A stretch of 64,000 nt of DNA from the NCBI GenBank assembly GCA_964462595.1, contig CAYWXM010000051.1:27150-91149 (forward strand). The letters are read 5' to 3'. A model generated the notes under the pieces. It worked only from the letters and a program-made list of their open reading frames with translations. It did not search any database and had not been told where the DNA came from. Positions 52,182-60,306 of this stretch are shown in pieces. The stretch is from SURF-21 sp964462595. Lineage in GTDB: Bacteria > Actinomycetota > Geothermincolia > Geothermincolales > RBG-13-55-18. How positions within the stretch are numbered: the first letter of the stretch is position 1; the number at the start of each line of letters is the position of its first letter. A program made the translations under genes and the position numbers.

Positions 52182-52266
52182 GCCCGGGTGGCGGAACCGG
52201 TAGACGCTAGGGACTTAAAATCCCTCGGGTTATCCCGTGCGGGTTCGACTCCCGCCCCGGGCACCA
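52182..52266 (+). tRNA. tRNA-Leu (anticodon UAA)
   Basis: 85 bases with acceptor stem GCCCGGG (52182-52188) and CCCGGGC (to 52262), encoded ACCA end, D-arm with the GGTAGACGC loop, anticodon stem-loop AGGGA-CTTAAAA-TCCCT (anticodon UAA), a long class II variable arm as in leucine tRNAs, and the T-arm GCGGG-TTCGACT-CCCGC. Reads UUA and UUG codons. Confidence 0.95.
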
Positions 52267-52603
52267 CCCTGTTTACCAGGGGTTTGCCATCTCGGTCAGC
52301 CCAAGTGTCACATCGAGCTCCCTTGCGCCGGCAAAACGGCATCGGTGGTGATCTCTGCCCCATGCATTCAGCCCCAGATGGGCGTCGAATTCGAGCTTCA
52401 AACGCCCTTTTCGCTTTCACCCATTGGGATTCTCTTATCAAGGCAGATACGCAGCTATATTACCGAAAAGCCTGCCCTGATGAATTGTTAATCAATGCCA
52501 GCCAGTAGAACTAGAGGTTTGAAAGGATGAATACGGGGTAAGGAATACTTATGAGCGATATTCATTCGTGAAGAGTTGGCGGGAAAGGGGGGTGAATGAG
52601 TCT
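52267..52603 (+). other. Spacer between tRNA-Leu and the DUF3494 gene
   Basis: About 335 bases. Open frames here are continuations of frames running through the tRNA and are not genes. I see no attachment-site duplication of the tRNA 3' end, and no clear promoter; the region becomes AT-rich near 52480-52560. Confidence 0.4.
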
Positions 52604-54955
52604 ATGAAAACATTCAGGAATATGCGATTCATGGGATTGCTGCTAACGCCGCTACTGGTGCTTTCATTCATGATCATAGCACCCGTAACGAGCATGGCAG
52701 CCCCACTTCCGGTGGACCTCGGGTCAGCCTCCAGCTTTATGCTATTGGCCGGTTCGACAATAACCAGCACGGGAGAGACCATAATCAATGGAGATGTCGG
52801 GGTTCATCCAGGTACCGCATTCGACTACGGGGTGCCGCCCGCAATAGTGAATGGGGAAGTTCACCTGGGTGACGCTACCGCGGCTGCGGCCAAGGCCGAT
52901 CTGCTGGACGCATTTAACGATGCCGCCTCAAGAGCAACGGATCAGCAGATTGCAACTGAGCTGGGCGGGACGACCTTGACTCCGAATGTCTACGATTCAG
53001 CCGCCGGCACTTTCGGGATAACGGGCACGCTCACACTCGATGCCCTGGGCGACCCCGATGCGGTCTTCATATTCAAGACAGCCTCCACGCTCATCACGGC
53101 AGCAGGCAACAGTAACGTCGTCCTCGAAGGCGGGGCTCAGCCTTCGAATATCTATTGGAAGGTCGGAAGCTCCGCGACCCTGGGAACAAACACCCATTTC
53201 GAGGGAAACATCCTGGCCCAGGTTTCCATCACGGCGAATACCGGCGCCACGGTGAACGGGCGCCTGCTCGCGCTGGACGGCGCGGTCACGGTTGACTCCA
53301 TTATCGGCACAAACCCTGTTCTCCCGGCGAATTGGGGGGTGACCGTAGCCCCTTTGACCAGTGACAGGTCCGGCAAGCCCGGAACCGATGTGAGCTACAA
53401 CCTCACGGTGACCAACACGGGGGACGTCGCCGATATCTATTACGCCACGGTGGCGGGCAACGCCTGGCCAACGTCGGTTTCTACGCCGGTAGGTCCACTC
53501 GCAGCAGGAGCGAGCAGCATCAGAAGGGTCACCGTTACCATACCGGCAGGAACGGTTGACGGGACCGCCGATACGGCCAACGTGACCTTCACCTCTACCG
53601 GAGACCCGTCCAAAAGCGCCACCAGCATCCTCACGACAACGGCGAGCACGGCCCCGGTAGGGCAGTCCGCCTTCTATTTCGCGGAAGGCACCACCCGTAT
53701 CAACTTCCAGGAGTACCTGTGCCTGGGGAACTCCGGCGACCAGGCGGCGAGCGCCCAGGTCACCTACCTGTTCCCTGACGGCACCACCCAGGGCGAGAGC
53801 TACTCCGTGCCCGCGAACTCACGCTCCACCGTAAACGTGAACGGCGAGGTGGGAGAGGGGAAGGACGTATCTATAAAGATTATATCCACCACCCCGGACC
53901 TGGTTGCGGAGAGGCCGATGTACTTCAACTACAAAGGTGAATGGACAGGCGGCACGGATGCTCTAGGGGCCGTTTCCCCCAACACCGAGTGGTATTTCGC
54001 CGAAGGTAACACCTTGCCTGAGTTCGACGAGTACATTACCGTCCTCAACCCGGGAGACGTGGCGGCAGACCTCACCTTCCACTACATGGTGGAAGGACAG
54101 GGAGAGGAAAACTTCTCGGATTTCGTTGGGGCCCATTCCCGAGCCACATTCAATACAAAGGACCAGATCGGAAGCGGAAAACACGTGAGCCTCTACCTGG
54201 AAAGCACCCAGGATGTGGTTGCCGAGCGCCCCATGTACTTCAACTACATTGGACTGGCCGTTAACAACTGGACGGGCGGCCATGTTGTGGTCGGAACCAA
54301 CTCCCCGAACACGGAATGGTACTTCGCTGAGGGCACCACCAGAGACAATCCTGTCGATGGAAGCTTCGAGGAGTGGCTCTGCCTTCAGAATCCGGGAACC
54401 ACCCCCTTGATCGTAACCGCCACATATCAACTGGGGGTTGGTCAGGGTGACCCCATTGCCAAGACCTATACGGTCCCCGCCAAGCAACGCCTCACGGTAT
54501 CCGTAAACGTGGAGATAGGGCCGAACAAGGACTGCAGCGTTTACTTAAAATCGCCTTCGCTCTTCATCGCCGAGCGCCCCATGTACTTCAACTACCACAA
54601 CGTCTGGACCGGGGGGCACAATGTGCTGGGGGCCTATTACACCGCCACCAGCTGGTTCTTTGCGGAAGGAACCACCAGAGCCGGCTTCGAGGAGTGGCTC
54701 TGCCTGCAGAACCCGGGGAGTAGCGACGCACAAACCACGATCAGCTACTTCAACGCCGGCGGGCAGGTTATTACCAAGCCGTGGACGGTGAAGGCCAACA
54801 CCAGGTTGACGGTGAATGTCAACAGCGATGCCGGGACGAACCAGGACATATCCGCCTGGGTGTCCTCAGATGAACCGATCATAGTGGAGCGCCCCATGTA
54901 TTTCGATTACAACGGCTGGACGGGTGGCCACGATGTGGCGGGGTATGCTCCATAG
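52604..54955 (+). CDS. Secreted DUF3494 (ice-binding-fold) protein with W-x-F-A-E-G repeats
   Basis: 783 residues from ATG 52604 (GGGGGGTG upstream at about 52586-52593). Signal peptide (MRFMGLLLTPLLVLSFMIIAPVTSMAAP) then a DUF3494 domain (about 38-230): LGSASSFMLLAGSTITSTGETIINGDVGVHPGT, ATAAAAKADLLDAFNDAASR, DAVFIFKTASTLIT and the final NGRLLALDGAVTVDS, the order of ice-binding proteins of the right-handed beta-helix type. A CARDB/NEW3-like Ig domain follows (about 235-345: NLTVTNTGDVADIYYATVAG, ADTANVTFTSTG), then four repeats (FYFAEGTTRINF, WYFAEGNTLPEF, WYFAEGTTRDNP, WFFAEGTTRAGF) ending GYAP. No sorting signal or anchor. DUF3494 is also used as an adhesion or surface-binding fold, so ice binding should not be assumed. 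Confidence 0.86.
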   Translation: MKTFRNMRFMGLLLTPLLVLSFMIIAPVTSMAAPLPVDLGSASSFMLLAGSTITSTGETIINGDVGVHPGTAFDYGVPPAIVNGEVHLGDATAAAAKADLLDAFNDAASRATDQQIATELGGTTLTPNVYDSAAGTFGITGTLTLDALGDPDAVFIFKTASTLITAAGNSNVVLEGGAQPSNIYWKVGSSATLGTNTHFEGNILAQVSITANTGATVNGRLLALDGAVTVDSIIGTNPVLPANWGVTVAPLTSDRSGKPGTDVSYNLTVTNTGDVADIYYATVAGNAWPTSVSTPVGPLAAGASSIRRVTVTIPAGTVDGTADTANVTFTSTGDPSKSATSILTTTASTAPVGQSAFYFAEGTTRINFQEYLCLGNSGDQAASAQVTYLFPDGTTQGESYSVPANSRSTVNVNGEVGEGKDVSIKIISTTPDLVAERPMYFNYKGEWTGGTDALGAVSPNTEWYFAEGNTLPEFDEYITVLNPGDVAADLTFHYMVEGQGEENFSDFVGAHSRATFNTKDQIGSGKHVSLYLESTQDVVAERPMYFNYIGLAVNNWTGGHVVVGTNSPNTEWYFAEGTTRDNPVDGSFEEWLCLQNPGTTPLIVTATYQLGVGQGDPIAKTYTVPAKQRLTVSVNVEIGPNKDCSVYLKSPSLFIAERPMYFNYHNVWTGGHNVLGAYYTATSWFFAEGTTRAGFEEWLCLQNPGSSDAQTTISYFNAGGQVITKPWTVKANTRLTVNVNSDAGTNQDISAWVSSDEPIIVERPMYFDYNGWTGGHDVAGYAP

Positions 54956-54976
54956 AACAAATGTGTTGGGTTCTCC

Positions 54977-55012
54977 AAGGCCCCCGGAGAAATCCCGGGG
55001 GCCTTTATTTAT
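54977..55012 (+). terminator. Rho-independent terminator after the DUF3494 gene
   Basis: Eleven-base stem AAGGCCCCCGG (54977-54987) with CCGGGGGCCTT (54995-55005), loop AGAAATC, followed by TATTTATAT. Strong. Confidence 0.9.
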
Positions 55013-55367
55013 ATTCAGTATGGCTGGATTGTCCATGGTCAACCCCCCCTTTTTCTATGCCTCTCCGTCTTGGCGCGAGCTCAGCTCCAACGAAGATACG
55101 AAATCTTGATTTATATAATATAAATAAAGTTGAGCAGGCCGACAAAGATGAAGAAGGTGAGGCGGCACGTTTCGAACGTACAGGCGGATTGCGCTGCGAA
55201 TCTTTGCGGTGCTAATCTAAAACTGCAAAAAGGCCTTGCTCCTGAAAAATTTCCATAACAGCGAGTACGCCTTTCCCGGATGGAAGATCGGCCGAAACGG
55301 TACCAGGTGATAAGAAACGTCGTTCACAGCGAGCAGCATCGCCACTGGACCACAAAGGGGGTTTCTC
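55013..55367 (+). other. Spacer upstream of the alcohol dehydrogenase operon
   Basis: About 355 bases without a gene. It contains the 15-base palindrome TTTATATAATATAAA (55110-55124), which includes a TATAAT-like -10 hexamer but has no -35 partner, and a low-quality AT-rich stretch before it. The segment up to the ATG at 55368 is GC-rich. Confidence 0.4.
55110..55124. promoter_or_regulatory. AT-rich palindrome TTTATATAATATAAA
   Basis: Perfect seven-base arms around a central A, about 245 bases before the alcohol dehydrogenase gene. Candidate operator or promoter core; alone in its surroundings in base composition. Confidence 0.4.
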
Positions 55368-56387
55368 ATGAAAGCAGCGGTTTGGAAAAAGAAGAAAGTG
55401 CTTGAACTGGAGGACGTCCCCGAACAGGAGGTCGGCCCCGAGGACGTGAAGATCAAGGTCGAGTACACCTCGATATGCGGCTCCGACCCGCATATCATCG
55501 ATGGAAAGTTACCGGTCTCTTATCCGCCGCGCATCATGGGCCACGAGATGTCGGGTACCATAATTGAGCTCGGGGAGCAGGCGAACACCAAAGGGCTCAA
55601 GGTCGGTGACCGCGTGACGGGCAACCCGGTGCGGTATTGCGGCGTATGTGACTACTGTCGCAACGGCCTGGAACACTACTGCCTCAAGCTCGCCGAATAT
55701 TTCCCGCCCGGCACCATGGCAGAGTCGGTCGTCTGGCACGAACAGCAGGTGTTCAAGCTCCCGGAATCCATAAGCTTCGAGGAGGGCTGCCTGACCGAGC
55801 CCGTGTCCGTCTGCCTGCGAGGCATCGAACTCGCGGACATCAAGGAAGGATCCACCATGGCCATCCTCGGGCTCGGCGGCATCGGCCAGATACTCCTTCA
55901 GCTCGCCCTGCTGTCCGGAGCATCAAAAGTAGTGGTCGCGGACCCGGTGGAGTCGAAGCGAAACCTCGCCCTGGAGATGGGAGCCGACCTGGCTTTTGAC
56001 CCTCTCGTCGAGGACATGTGGGCGACTACCATGAAGGTGACCAATAACCGCGGGTTCGACACCGTCATCGAAGCGTCGGGAAACACCGATTCCGCCAAGT
56101 CCGCCATAGACATGGCAGGGAAAGCGGGCACCATGATCTATTTCGCGGTTTACCCCATGAACTTTGAGTTGCCCATCAAGCCGTTCGACCTCTACGCGCG
56201 AGAGTTGACCGTGCGCGGGGTATTCATGTCTCCATACCTCTTCCCGAGAACCGTAGCTCTCCTGCCGAAGCTCAAGCTGAGGCCGTTGATCACGAAGATA
56301 TACCCCCTCGACGAGGTCGTAGAGGCGTTCGAAGAGCAAAGGAGAGGGCAGAACATCAAGATCCTGATAAAGAGCAGCGAAGGGTGA
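55368..56387 (+). CDS. Zinc-dependent medium-chain alcohol/polyol dehydrogenase
   Basis: 339 residues. Catalytic zinc ligands Cys37 (SICGSD), His59-Glu60 (GHEM) and the structural zinc four-cysteine lobe Cys91, Cys94, Cys97, Cys105. NAD(P)-binding loop ILGLGGIGQILLQLALLSGASKVVVAD. The profile is closest to sorbitol/threonine-dehydrogenase-like enzymes acting on polyols. It starts the operon with a split transketolase six bases downstream, suggesting oxidation of a polyol or sugar alcohol to a ketose that transketolase then cleaves. Confidence 0.9.
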   Translation: MKAAVWKKKKVLELEDVPEQEVGPEDVKIKVEYTSICGSDPHIIDGKLPVSYPPRIMGHEMSGTIIELGEQANTKGLKVGDRVTGNPVRYCGVCDYCRNGLEHYCLKLAEYFPPGTMAESVVWHEQQVFKLPESISFEEGCLTEPVSVCLRGIELADIKEGSTMAILGLGGIGQILLQLALLSGASKVVVADPVESKRNLALEMGADLAFDPLVEDMWATTMKVTNNRGFDTVIEASGNTDSAKSAIDMAGKAGTMIYFAVYPMNFELPIKPFDLYARELTVRGVFMSPYLFPRTVALLPKLKLRPLITKIYPLDEVVEAFEEQRRGQNIKILIKSSEG

Positions 56388-56393
56388 TGCGGT

Positions 56394-57233
56394 ATGCATC
56401 GGGACACGCTGGAACTCCAGAACAAAGTGATAGACATTCGCAAGTGGATAGTCGAGCTCAGCCAGATCGCTGGAGGCGGCCACCTGGGCGGTTCCCTTTC
56501 GATGGTGGACGCGGTGGTCGCGCTCTACTACCACGTTCTGAAGTACGACCCCGAGAATCCCGACTGGCCCGAGCGCGACCGGTTTATCTTGAGTAAGGGG
56601 CACGGTGCCCTGGGCCTGTGCCCGGTCCTTTGCGATGTGGGCTTCTACCCCAGGGAGATGATGGACAACTTCAACGACCTGGACAGCCCGTTCGGCATGC
56701 ACCCGGATATGAACAAGATACCCGGCATCGAGATGTCCACCGGCTCACTGGGCCACGGGCTTTCCATCGCCGTCGGGGTGGCTCTTTCGGGCAAACTGGA
56801 CAAGGCCGGCTGGAGGGTGTTCTGCCTGCTCGGAGACGGCGAATGCGACGAGGGCATGGTCTGGGAGGCGGCCATGTCCGCCGGCCACTTCAAGCTCGGA
56901 AACCTGACCGCCATCGTGGACCGCAACAGCTACTCTCTCGACGGGCCGACGGAGGAGATAATGGCGCTCGAGCCCTTCGCGGAGAAGTGGCGAGCTTTCG
57001 GCTGGAACTGTCTCGAGGTCGATGGCCACGATATGGACGCGCTGCTCGATGCCTTCGATGGGCTGCCGGACGCGAGCGCCGATACGCCTACTTGCATAAT
57101 CTCCAAAACGGTCAAGGGCAAGGGAGTATCGTTCATGGAAAACGCCAACGAGTGGCACTACGCGGGATGTGACGACGAGCTAACCGTAAAGGCGCTCGAC
57201 GACCTGGAAGCCTGCAGGCCGGAGAGGGGGTGA
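56394..57233 (+). CDS. Transketolase, N-terminal (TPP-binding) subunit
   Basis: 279 residues. This half holds the pyrimidine-site TPP fold: SQIAGGGHLGGSLSMVDAVVALYYHVLKYDP, DRFILSKGHGALGLCPVLC, the MSTGSLGHGLSIAVGVALSGKLD stretch and the TPP/metal motif GDGECDEGMVWEAAMSAGHFKLGNLTAIVDRN. It needs the C-terminal half encoded next; split transketolases of this kind occur in archaea and clostridia. It may act on pentoses or on other ketoses. Confidence 0.9.
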   Translation: MHRDTLELQNKVIDIRKWIVELSQIAGGGHLGGSLSMVDAVVALYYHVLKYDPENPDWPERDRFILSKGHGALGLCPVLCDVGFYPREMMDNFNDLDSPFGMHPDMNKIPGIEMSTGSLGHGLSIAVGVALSGKLDKAGWRVFCLLGDGECDEGMVWEAAMSAGHFKLGNLTAIVDRNSYSLDGPTEEIMALEPFAEKWRAFGWNCLEVDGHDMDALLDAFDGLPDASADTPTCIISKTVKGKGVSFMENANEWHYAGCDDELTVKALDDLEACRPERG

Positions 57234-57239
57234 TGGGCT

Positions 57240-58211
57240 ATGCCGAAAGGATTCACCTGGACAACCCTCGACGTCGACAAGTTCGCGACGCGCGAGATGT
57301 ACGGCAAGATACTCGCCGAGATCGCGCCGACCGATGAAAGGATTGTCGTGCTCACGTCGGACCTGATGATGAGCAACAAGACCGGTGACTTCGCCCGAGC
57401 TTTCCCGGAAAGGTTCTTCAACTTCGGGATAGCGGAGCAGAATATGATGGGGGCTGCCGCGGGCTTCGCCATCAGCGGCAAAATACCTTTTGCATCGACC
57501 ATGGCGGTTTTCGCGTCTCTCAGGTGCGCGGAGCAGTTGAGGACGGACATAGCGTATCCGAACCTCAACGTGCGCATCATCTCGACACACTCCGGCCTCT
57601 CCATGGGCAATGGGGGGACCACGCATCACTCCACCGAGGACATCGCGGTCACGAGGAGCATGGCTAACATGACGGTGATAGTCCCGGCGGACGCAAACTG
57701 CTGTGCGAAGGTGGTGGTGGATTCCCTGGATTACCAGGGGCCTATCTACATGCGGCTGGGGCGCGGCGCGGAGCCCATAGTCTACAAGGGCGACTTCGAA
57801 TTTCAGATCGGCAAGGCCAACACGGTGAGAGAGGGCAACGACATAACCGTGATAGCCTGCGGGATATGCGTGATGGCTGCCGTAAAGGCCTCCAGGAAGC
57901 TCGAGAAGGAAGGCATAGGGGCCAGGGTGGTCGACATGCACACCATCAAACCGCTCGACGTGGAGGCTATTGTAAGAGCGGCGGAAGAGACAGGCAAGAT
58001 AATCACGATGGAGGAACACAACATCATTGGAGGTCTTGGAAGCGCAGTCGGAGAAACGATAGCGGAGGCCGGGCTGTCTGTTAAGTTCAGGAGGCTGGGC
58101 ATACCGGATATCTACTCGACGATCGGGCAGCCCGACGACCTGTACGAGAGATACGGGCTGGACGCGGATGGCATCTACAACGCAGTCATGGAAATGATAC
58201 AGGGATCATAG
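57240..58211 (+). CDS. Transketolase, C-terminal subunit
   Basis: 323 residues: the central and C-terminal transketolase domains, with the SDLMMSNKTGDFARAFPERFFNFGIAEQNMMGAAAGFAISGKIPFASTMAVF segment (the Glu of GIAEQNM activates TPP), STHSGLSMGNGGTTHHSTEDIAVTRSM, and the ITMEEHNIIGGLGSAVGETIAEAGL end. Paired with the upstream subunit, with a 6-base gap. ATG 57240 follows GGAGAGGGGGTG. Confidence 0.9.
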   Translation: MPKGFTWTTLDVDKFATREMYGKILAEIAPTDERIVVLTSDLMMSNKTGDFARAFPERFFNFGIAEQNMMGAAAGFAISGKIPFASTMAVFASLRCAEQLRTDIAYPNLNVRIISTHSGLSMGNGGTTHHSTEDIAVTRSMANMTVIVPADANCCAKVVVDSLDYQGPIYMRLGRGAEPIVYKGDFEFQIGKANTVREGNDITVIACGICVMAAVKASRKLEKEGIGARVVDMHTIKPLDVEAIVRAAEETGKIITMEEHNIIGGLGSAVGETIAEAGLSVKFRRLGIPDIYSTIGQPDDLYERYGLDADGIYNAVMEMIQGS

Positions 58212-58225
58212 AGGAGGAGGTTGCG

Positions 58226-58549
58226 ATGTCGGAACTCGAAGAAGTCCTGACGGAGTTGTTGGAGACCGCGAACAGCGATCCTGACCGGGCGGAAGGCCTG
58301 GGCAAATGCATGGGGCAGACGATCCAGCTGAAGGTGACCGATGGTGAGGACCTTGTCATCGTCGCCGACCAGGGCAAGCTTTCGCTTCAGAAGGGCACGG
58401 TAGACGACCCCACCGCCACGGTCCTCGGCGAAGAGCAGAACTTCGTCGATCTCTTCAACCAGGAGCTCGACCCCATGGGGGCGGTCATGAGCGGAAAGCT
58501 GGTGCTCAAAGGCGACGTCGAGCCGTTCATGGAGCTCGAGCTTTTCTAG
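58226..58549 (+). CDS. SCP2 sterol-carrier-type lipid-binding protein
   Basis: 107 residues with the SCP2 fold: IQLKVTDGEDLVIVADQGKLSLQKGTVDDPTATVLGEEQNFVDLFNQELDPMGAVMSGKLVLKGDVEPFMEL. Small SCP2 proteins bind hydrophobic ligands such as acyl chains. It is 14 bases after transketolase and reads as the last gene of that operon; the link between a lipid carrier and a sugar-phosphate enzyme is not obvious. RBS GAGGAGG. Confidence 0.88.
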   Translation: MSELEEVLTELLETANSDPDRAEGLGKCMGQTIQLKVTDGEDLVIVADQGKLSLQKGTVDDPTATVLGEEQNFVDLFNQELDPMGAVMSGKLVLKGDVEPFMELELF

Positions 58550-58562
58550 ACGCACTTATAAG

Positions 58563-58585
58563 GGGGTCAGGTCTCGAATATCGAG
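58563..58585. repeat. Single REP-like end GGGGTCAGGTCTCG with hairpin
   Basis: The 14-base end matches the REP-like element at 44250 in 13 positions and is joined to the hairpin CTCGA-ATA-TCGAG (58573-58585). No opposite end was found nearby, so it may be a solitary or decayed copy. The rest of the 318-base gap (58550-58867) shows no gene; a promoter lies at its end. Confidence 0.5.
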
Positions 58586-58799
58586 TATATTACCATATCA
58601 TGGAATCCCTAGCACCCTCGCTGTTTTCCATTCATGGCAAGGCATGTGAGATGCCCACGCTGATACATGGGAGATGATATAGCGCGAGTGGCTCGATATA
58701 GCTAATGCCATATACACTATAGTCTCGCCCGATACAATGGGTGTATTCCCGAACCTGCGTTCAGCGCTGTCTCTGCGCCGGTACTTATCAAGCGCCAGC

Positions 58800-58829
58800 T
58801 TGTGATGAAAGAAAAGACTGGTTTAGAAT
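58800..58829 (+). promoter_or_regulatory. Promoter of the duplicated CxxCGVP protein
   Basis: TTGTGA (58800-58805), an 18-base spacer and TAGAAT (58824-58829), with an upstream TGG; transcription near 58836, about 32 bases before ATG 58868. Confidence 0.45.
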
Positions 58830-58867
58830 AGGGGCGGTTTATATCGCTTCGATGCTGGGGGTTTGGC

Positions 58868-59947
58868 ATGCAGTACAGCCGTTGCAGCGTATGCGGCGTT
58901 CCCAAAATGGTAAGCCGCATGAACCGCTGGATGCCTAACGGCACCATCGTCAGCAGGGGGGACGCGCGTATAAGACAGGTTTTCTACGAGGCCGACCTGC
59001 TCCCGGAACTCCGTCGCCGCATCTCCGAGGGGCTGGGCTTCCCCGTCAACCGCATATTCTACGAGGCGGAACGCAATTCGGCACGCATAGTCATCGCGGC
59101 CTTGCTGGAATCACCCGCGATACGCATGGCCTTACGCATAGCTCCCTTCAAGCGCGGGACCATACACTTCTTCCACAACATGGCGTGGATGACGGGCACG
59201 GCAAGCTCACGCACCGTCGAGTATCGCGCCAGGAAATACGGCGTGGCACGCATGCGTAATCCCTGGGACCTGGACCTCATGGCCGCGGTGGTCGTCGGCG
59301 CCTTCGAGGCCCTGGAGGGCAAGCCCCTGCGTTCGTTCTGGAAGAAGGAGGACGGCGAGTACCTTCTGAGGGTCGAGGTTACCGAGATGAAACCCGAGCT
59401 TTCGGCACGGCTGGAGGTGGAATTCCCTCCGCTGAAAGACGGCGAATTCCGCCATCACCGCTGCCCGCGCTGCGGTGTGCCCCTGGATATAAGGCACATG
59501 GAGTGGCGTGAGGGCGAGGGTGTGATCATCGATAAACGCCGGGGTATACGCATGCTCAACTGGGAGGGGTTCACCCTGTCCCTGGTGACCCGGGAACTCA
59601 TCCGCGAACTGGGCGACGAGGTCATCCCTATAATCGTCGACGCGGAGAGGGACTATACCATGAAGATGCTCGAAGACCTGGGCCTGACCAAGCCGTCCGA
59701 GGAGACGCGGGGCGATCTGCTGCAGGAGATGCTCTCTACGCTTCCCCTCTACGGTCAAGGGTTGGCAACGGATATAGAGCATACCCCGGGTGGGGTACTG
59801 AGGGTCTGGATCGATAACACGTACAGCGAACATTTCATGGCCGGCAGGCTGGCGGCCTTCTACGAGGCGATGGAGGGCAAAAGGGCCAGGGTGGAGTGGT
59901 CGCAGACCGGCCCATCGTCGGTATCTTATATACTCACTCCGAGCTAG
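58868..59947 (+). CDS. Protein of unknown function built from two CxxCGVP half-domains
   Basis: 359 residues with no family I recognise. Each half begins with a zinc-ribbon-like CxxC motif followed by GVP (CSVCGVPKM at residues 6-14, CPRCGVPLD at 199-207). The halves then run in parallel: RMNRWMPNGTIVSRGDARI against HMEWREGEGVIIDKRRGIR, LLPELRRRISEGLGFP against LVTRELIRELGDE, and FYEAERN against IVDAERD. The rest of the N-terminal half is a longer alpha/beta region. The protein is probably cytoplasmic, as no signal or membrane segment is seen. It lies before the small basic protein and the acyl-CoA dehydrogenases, all on the same strand. Confidence 0.6.
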   Translation: MQYSRCSVCGVPKMVSRMNRWMPNGTIVSRGDARIRQVFYEADLLPELRRRISEGLGFPVNRIFYEAERNSARIVIAALLESPAIRMALRIAPFKRGTIHFFHNMAWMTGTASSRTVEYRARKYGVARMRNPWDLDLMAAVVVGAFEALEGKPLRSFWKKEDGEYLLRVEVTEMKPELSARLEVEFPPLKDGEFRHHRCPRCGVPLDIRHMEWREGEGVIIDKRRGIRMLNWEGFTLSLVTRELIRELGDEVIPIIVDAERDYTMKMLEDLGLTKPSEETRGDLLQEMLSTLPLYGQGLATDIEHTPGGVLRVWIDNTYSEHFMAGRLAAFYEAMEGKRARVEWSQTGPSSVSYILTPS

Positions 59948-60038
59948 GATCCTCGGCAGGAACATGTGGGAAACGGGCGCGGGTGAACGGTAAAGGGTTG
60001 CCAGCCTGGTCGCGTAGCGGTCGCGGGCGGAGGTCGCG

Positions 60039-60188
60039 GTGGGTGAGAAAAAAAAGAGGGATTCATGGGTCGAGGCCTTCAAGCGCGTGCGTAAGGGGAT
60101 GCCGCCACCGACCAGGGTCAAGCCGGGCAAGAAGGGCAAGGGGGTTCCATACAGGCGCGAACGCGGGCTGCCCGAGGAGCGGGAATAA
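60039..60188 (+). CDS. Small basic protein (49 residues), unknown function
   Basis: GTG 60039 with GGAGGT at 60029-60034 (5-base spacing) opens a frame of 49 codons: a Lys/Arg-rich protein with a central PPPTRVKPGKKGKG segment and a charged ending GLPEERE. Composition suggests nucleic-acid or ribosome binding. It is the only frame with a ribosome binding site in the 360-base gap. Small proteins of this make-up occur in other actinobacteria (recalled, unverified). Confidence 0.55.
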   Translation: MGEKKKRDSWVEAFKRVRKGMPPPTRVKPGKKGKGVPYRRERGLPEERE

Positions 60189-60306
60189 CCGCCCTCGCAG
60201 ACTTACGGCGCCTTGCCTTTATAGATGGCCGCATCGATAGAAAATGCTTCTCGCAGAACAGGAGGGGTTCTGTTCATCGCGAAGGTGCGAAAAGGGGGTA
60301 GGGAGA

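Noticed and set aside
52188..52508. Open frame through tRNA-Leu and downstream
   Set aside because: Begins inside the tRNA gene; such frames (MAEPVDARDLKSL...) are artefacts known from many tRNA-Leu loci, and no ribosome binding site exists.
52182..52603. tRNA-Leu as an integrated-element attachment site
   Set aside because: No repeat of the tRNA 3' end and no integrase nearby.
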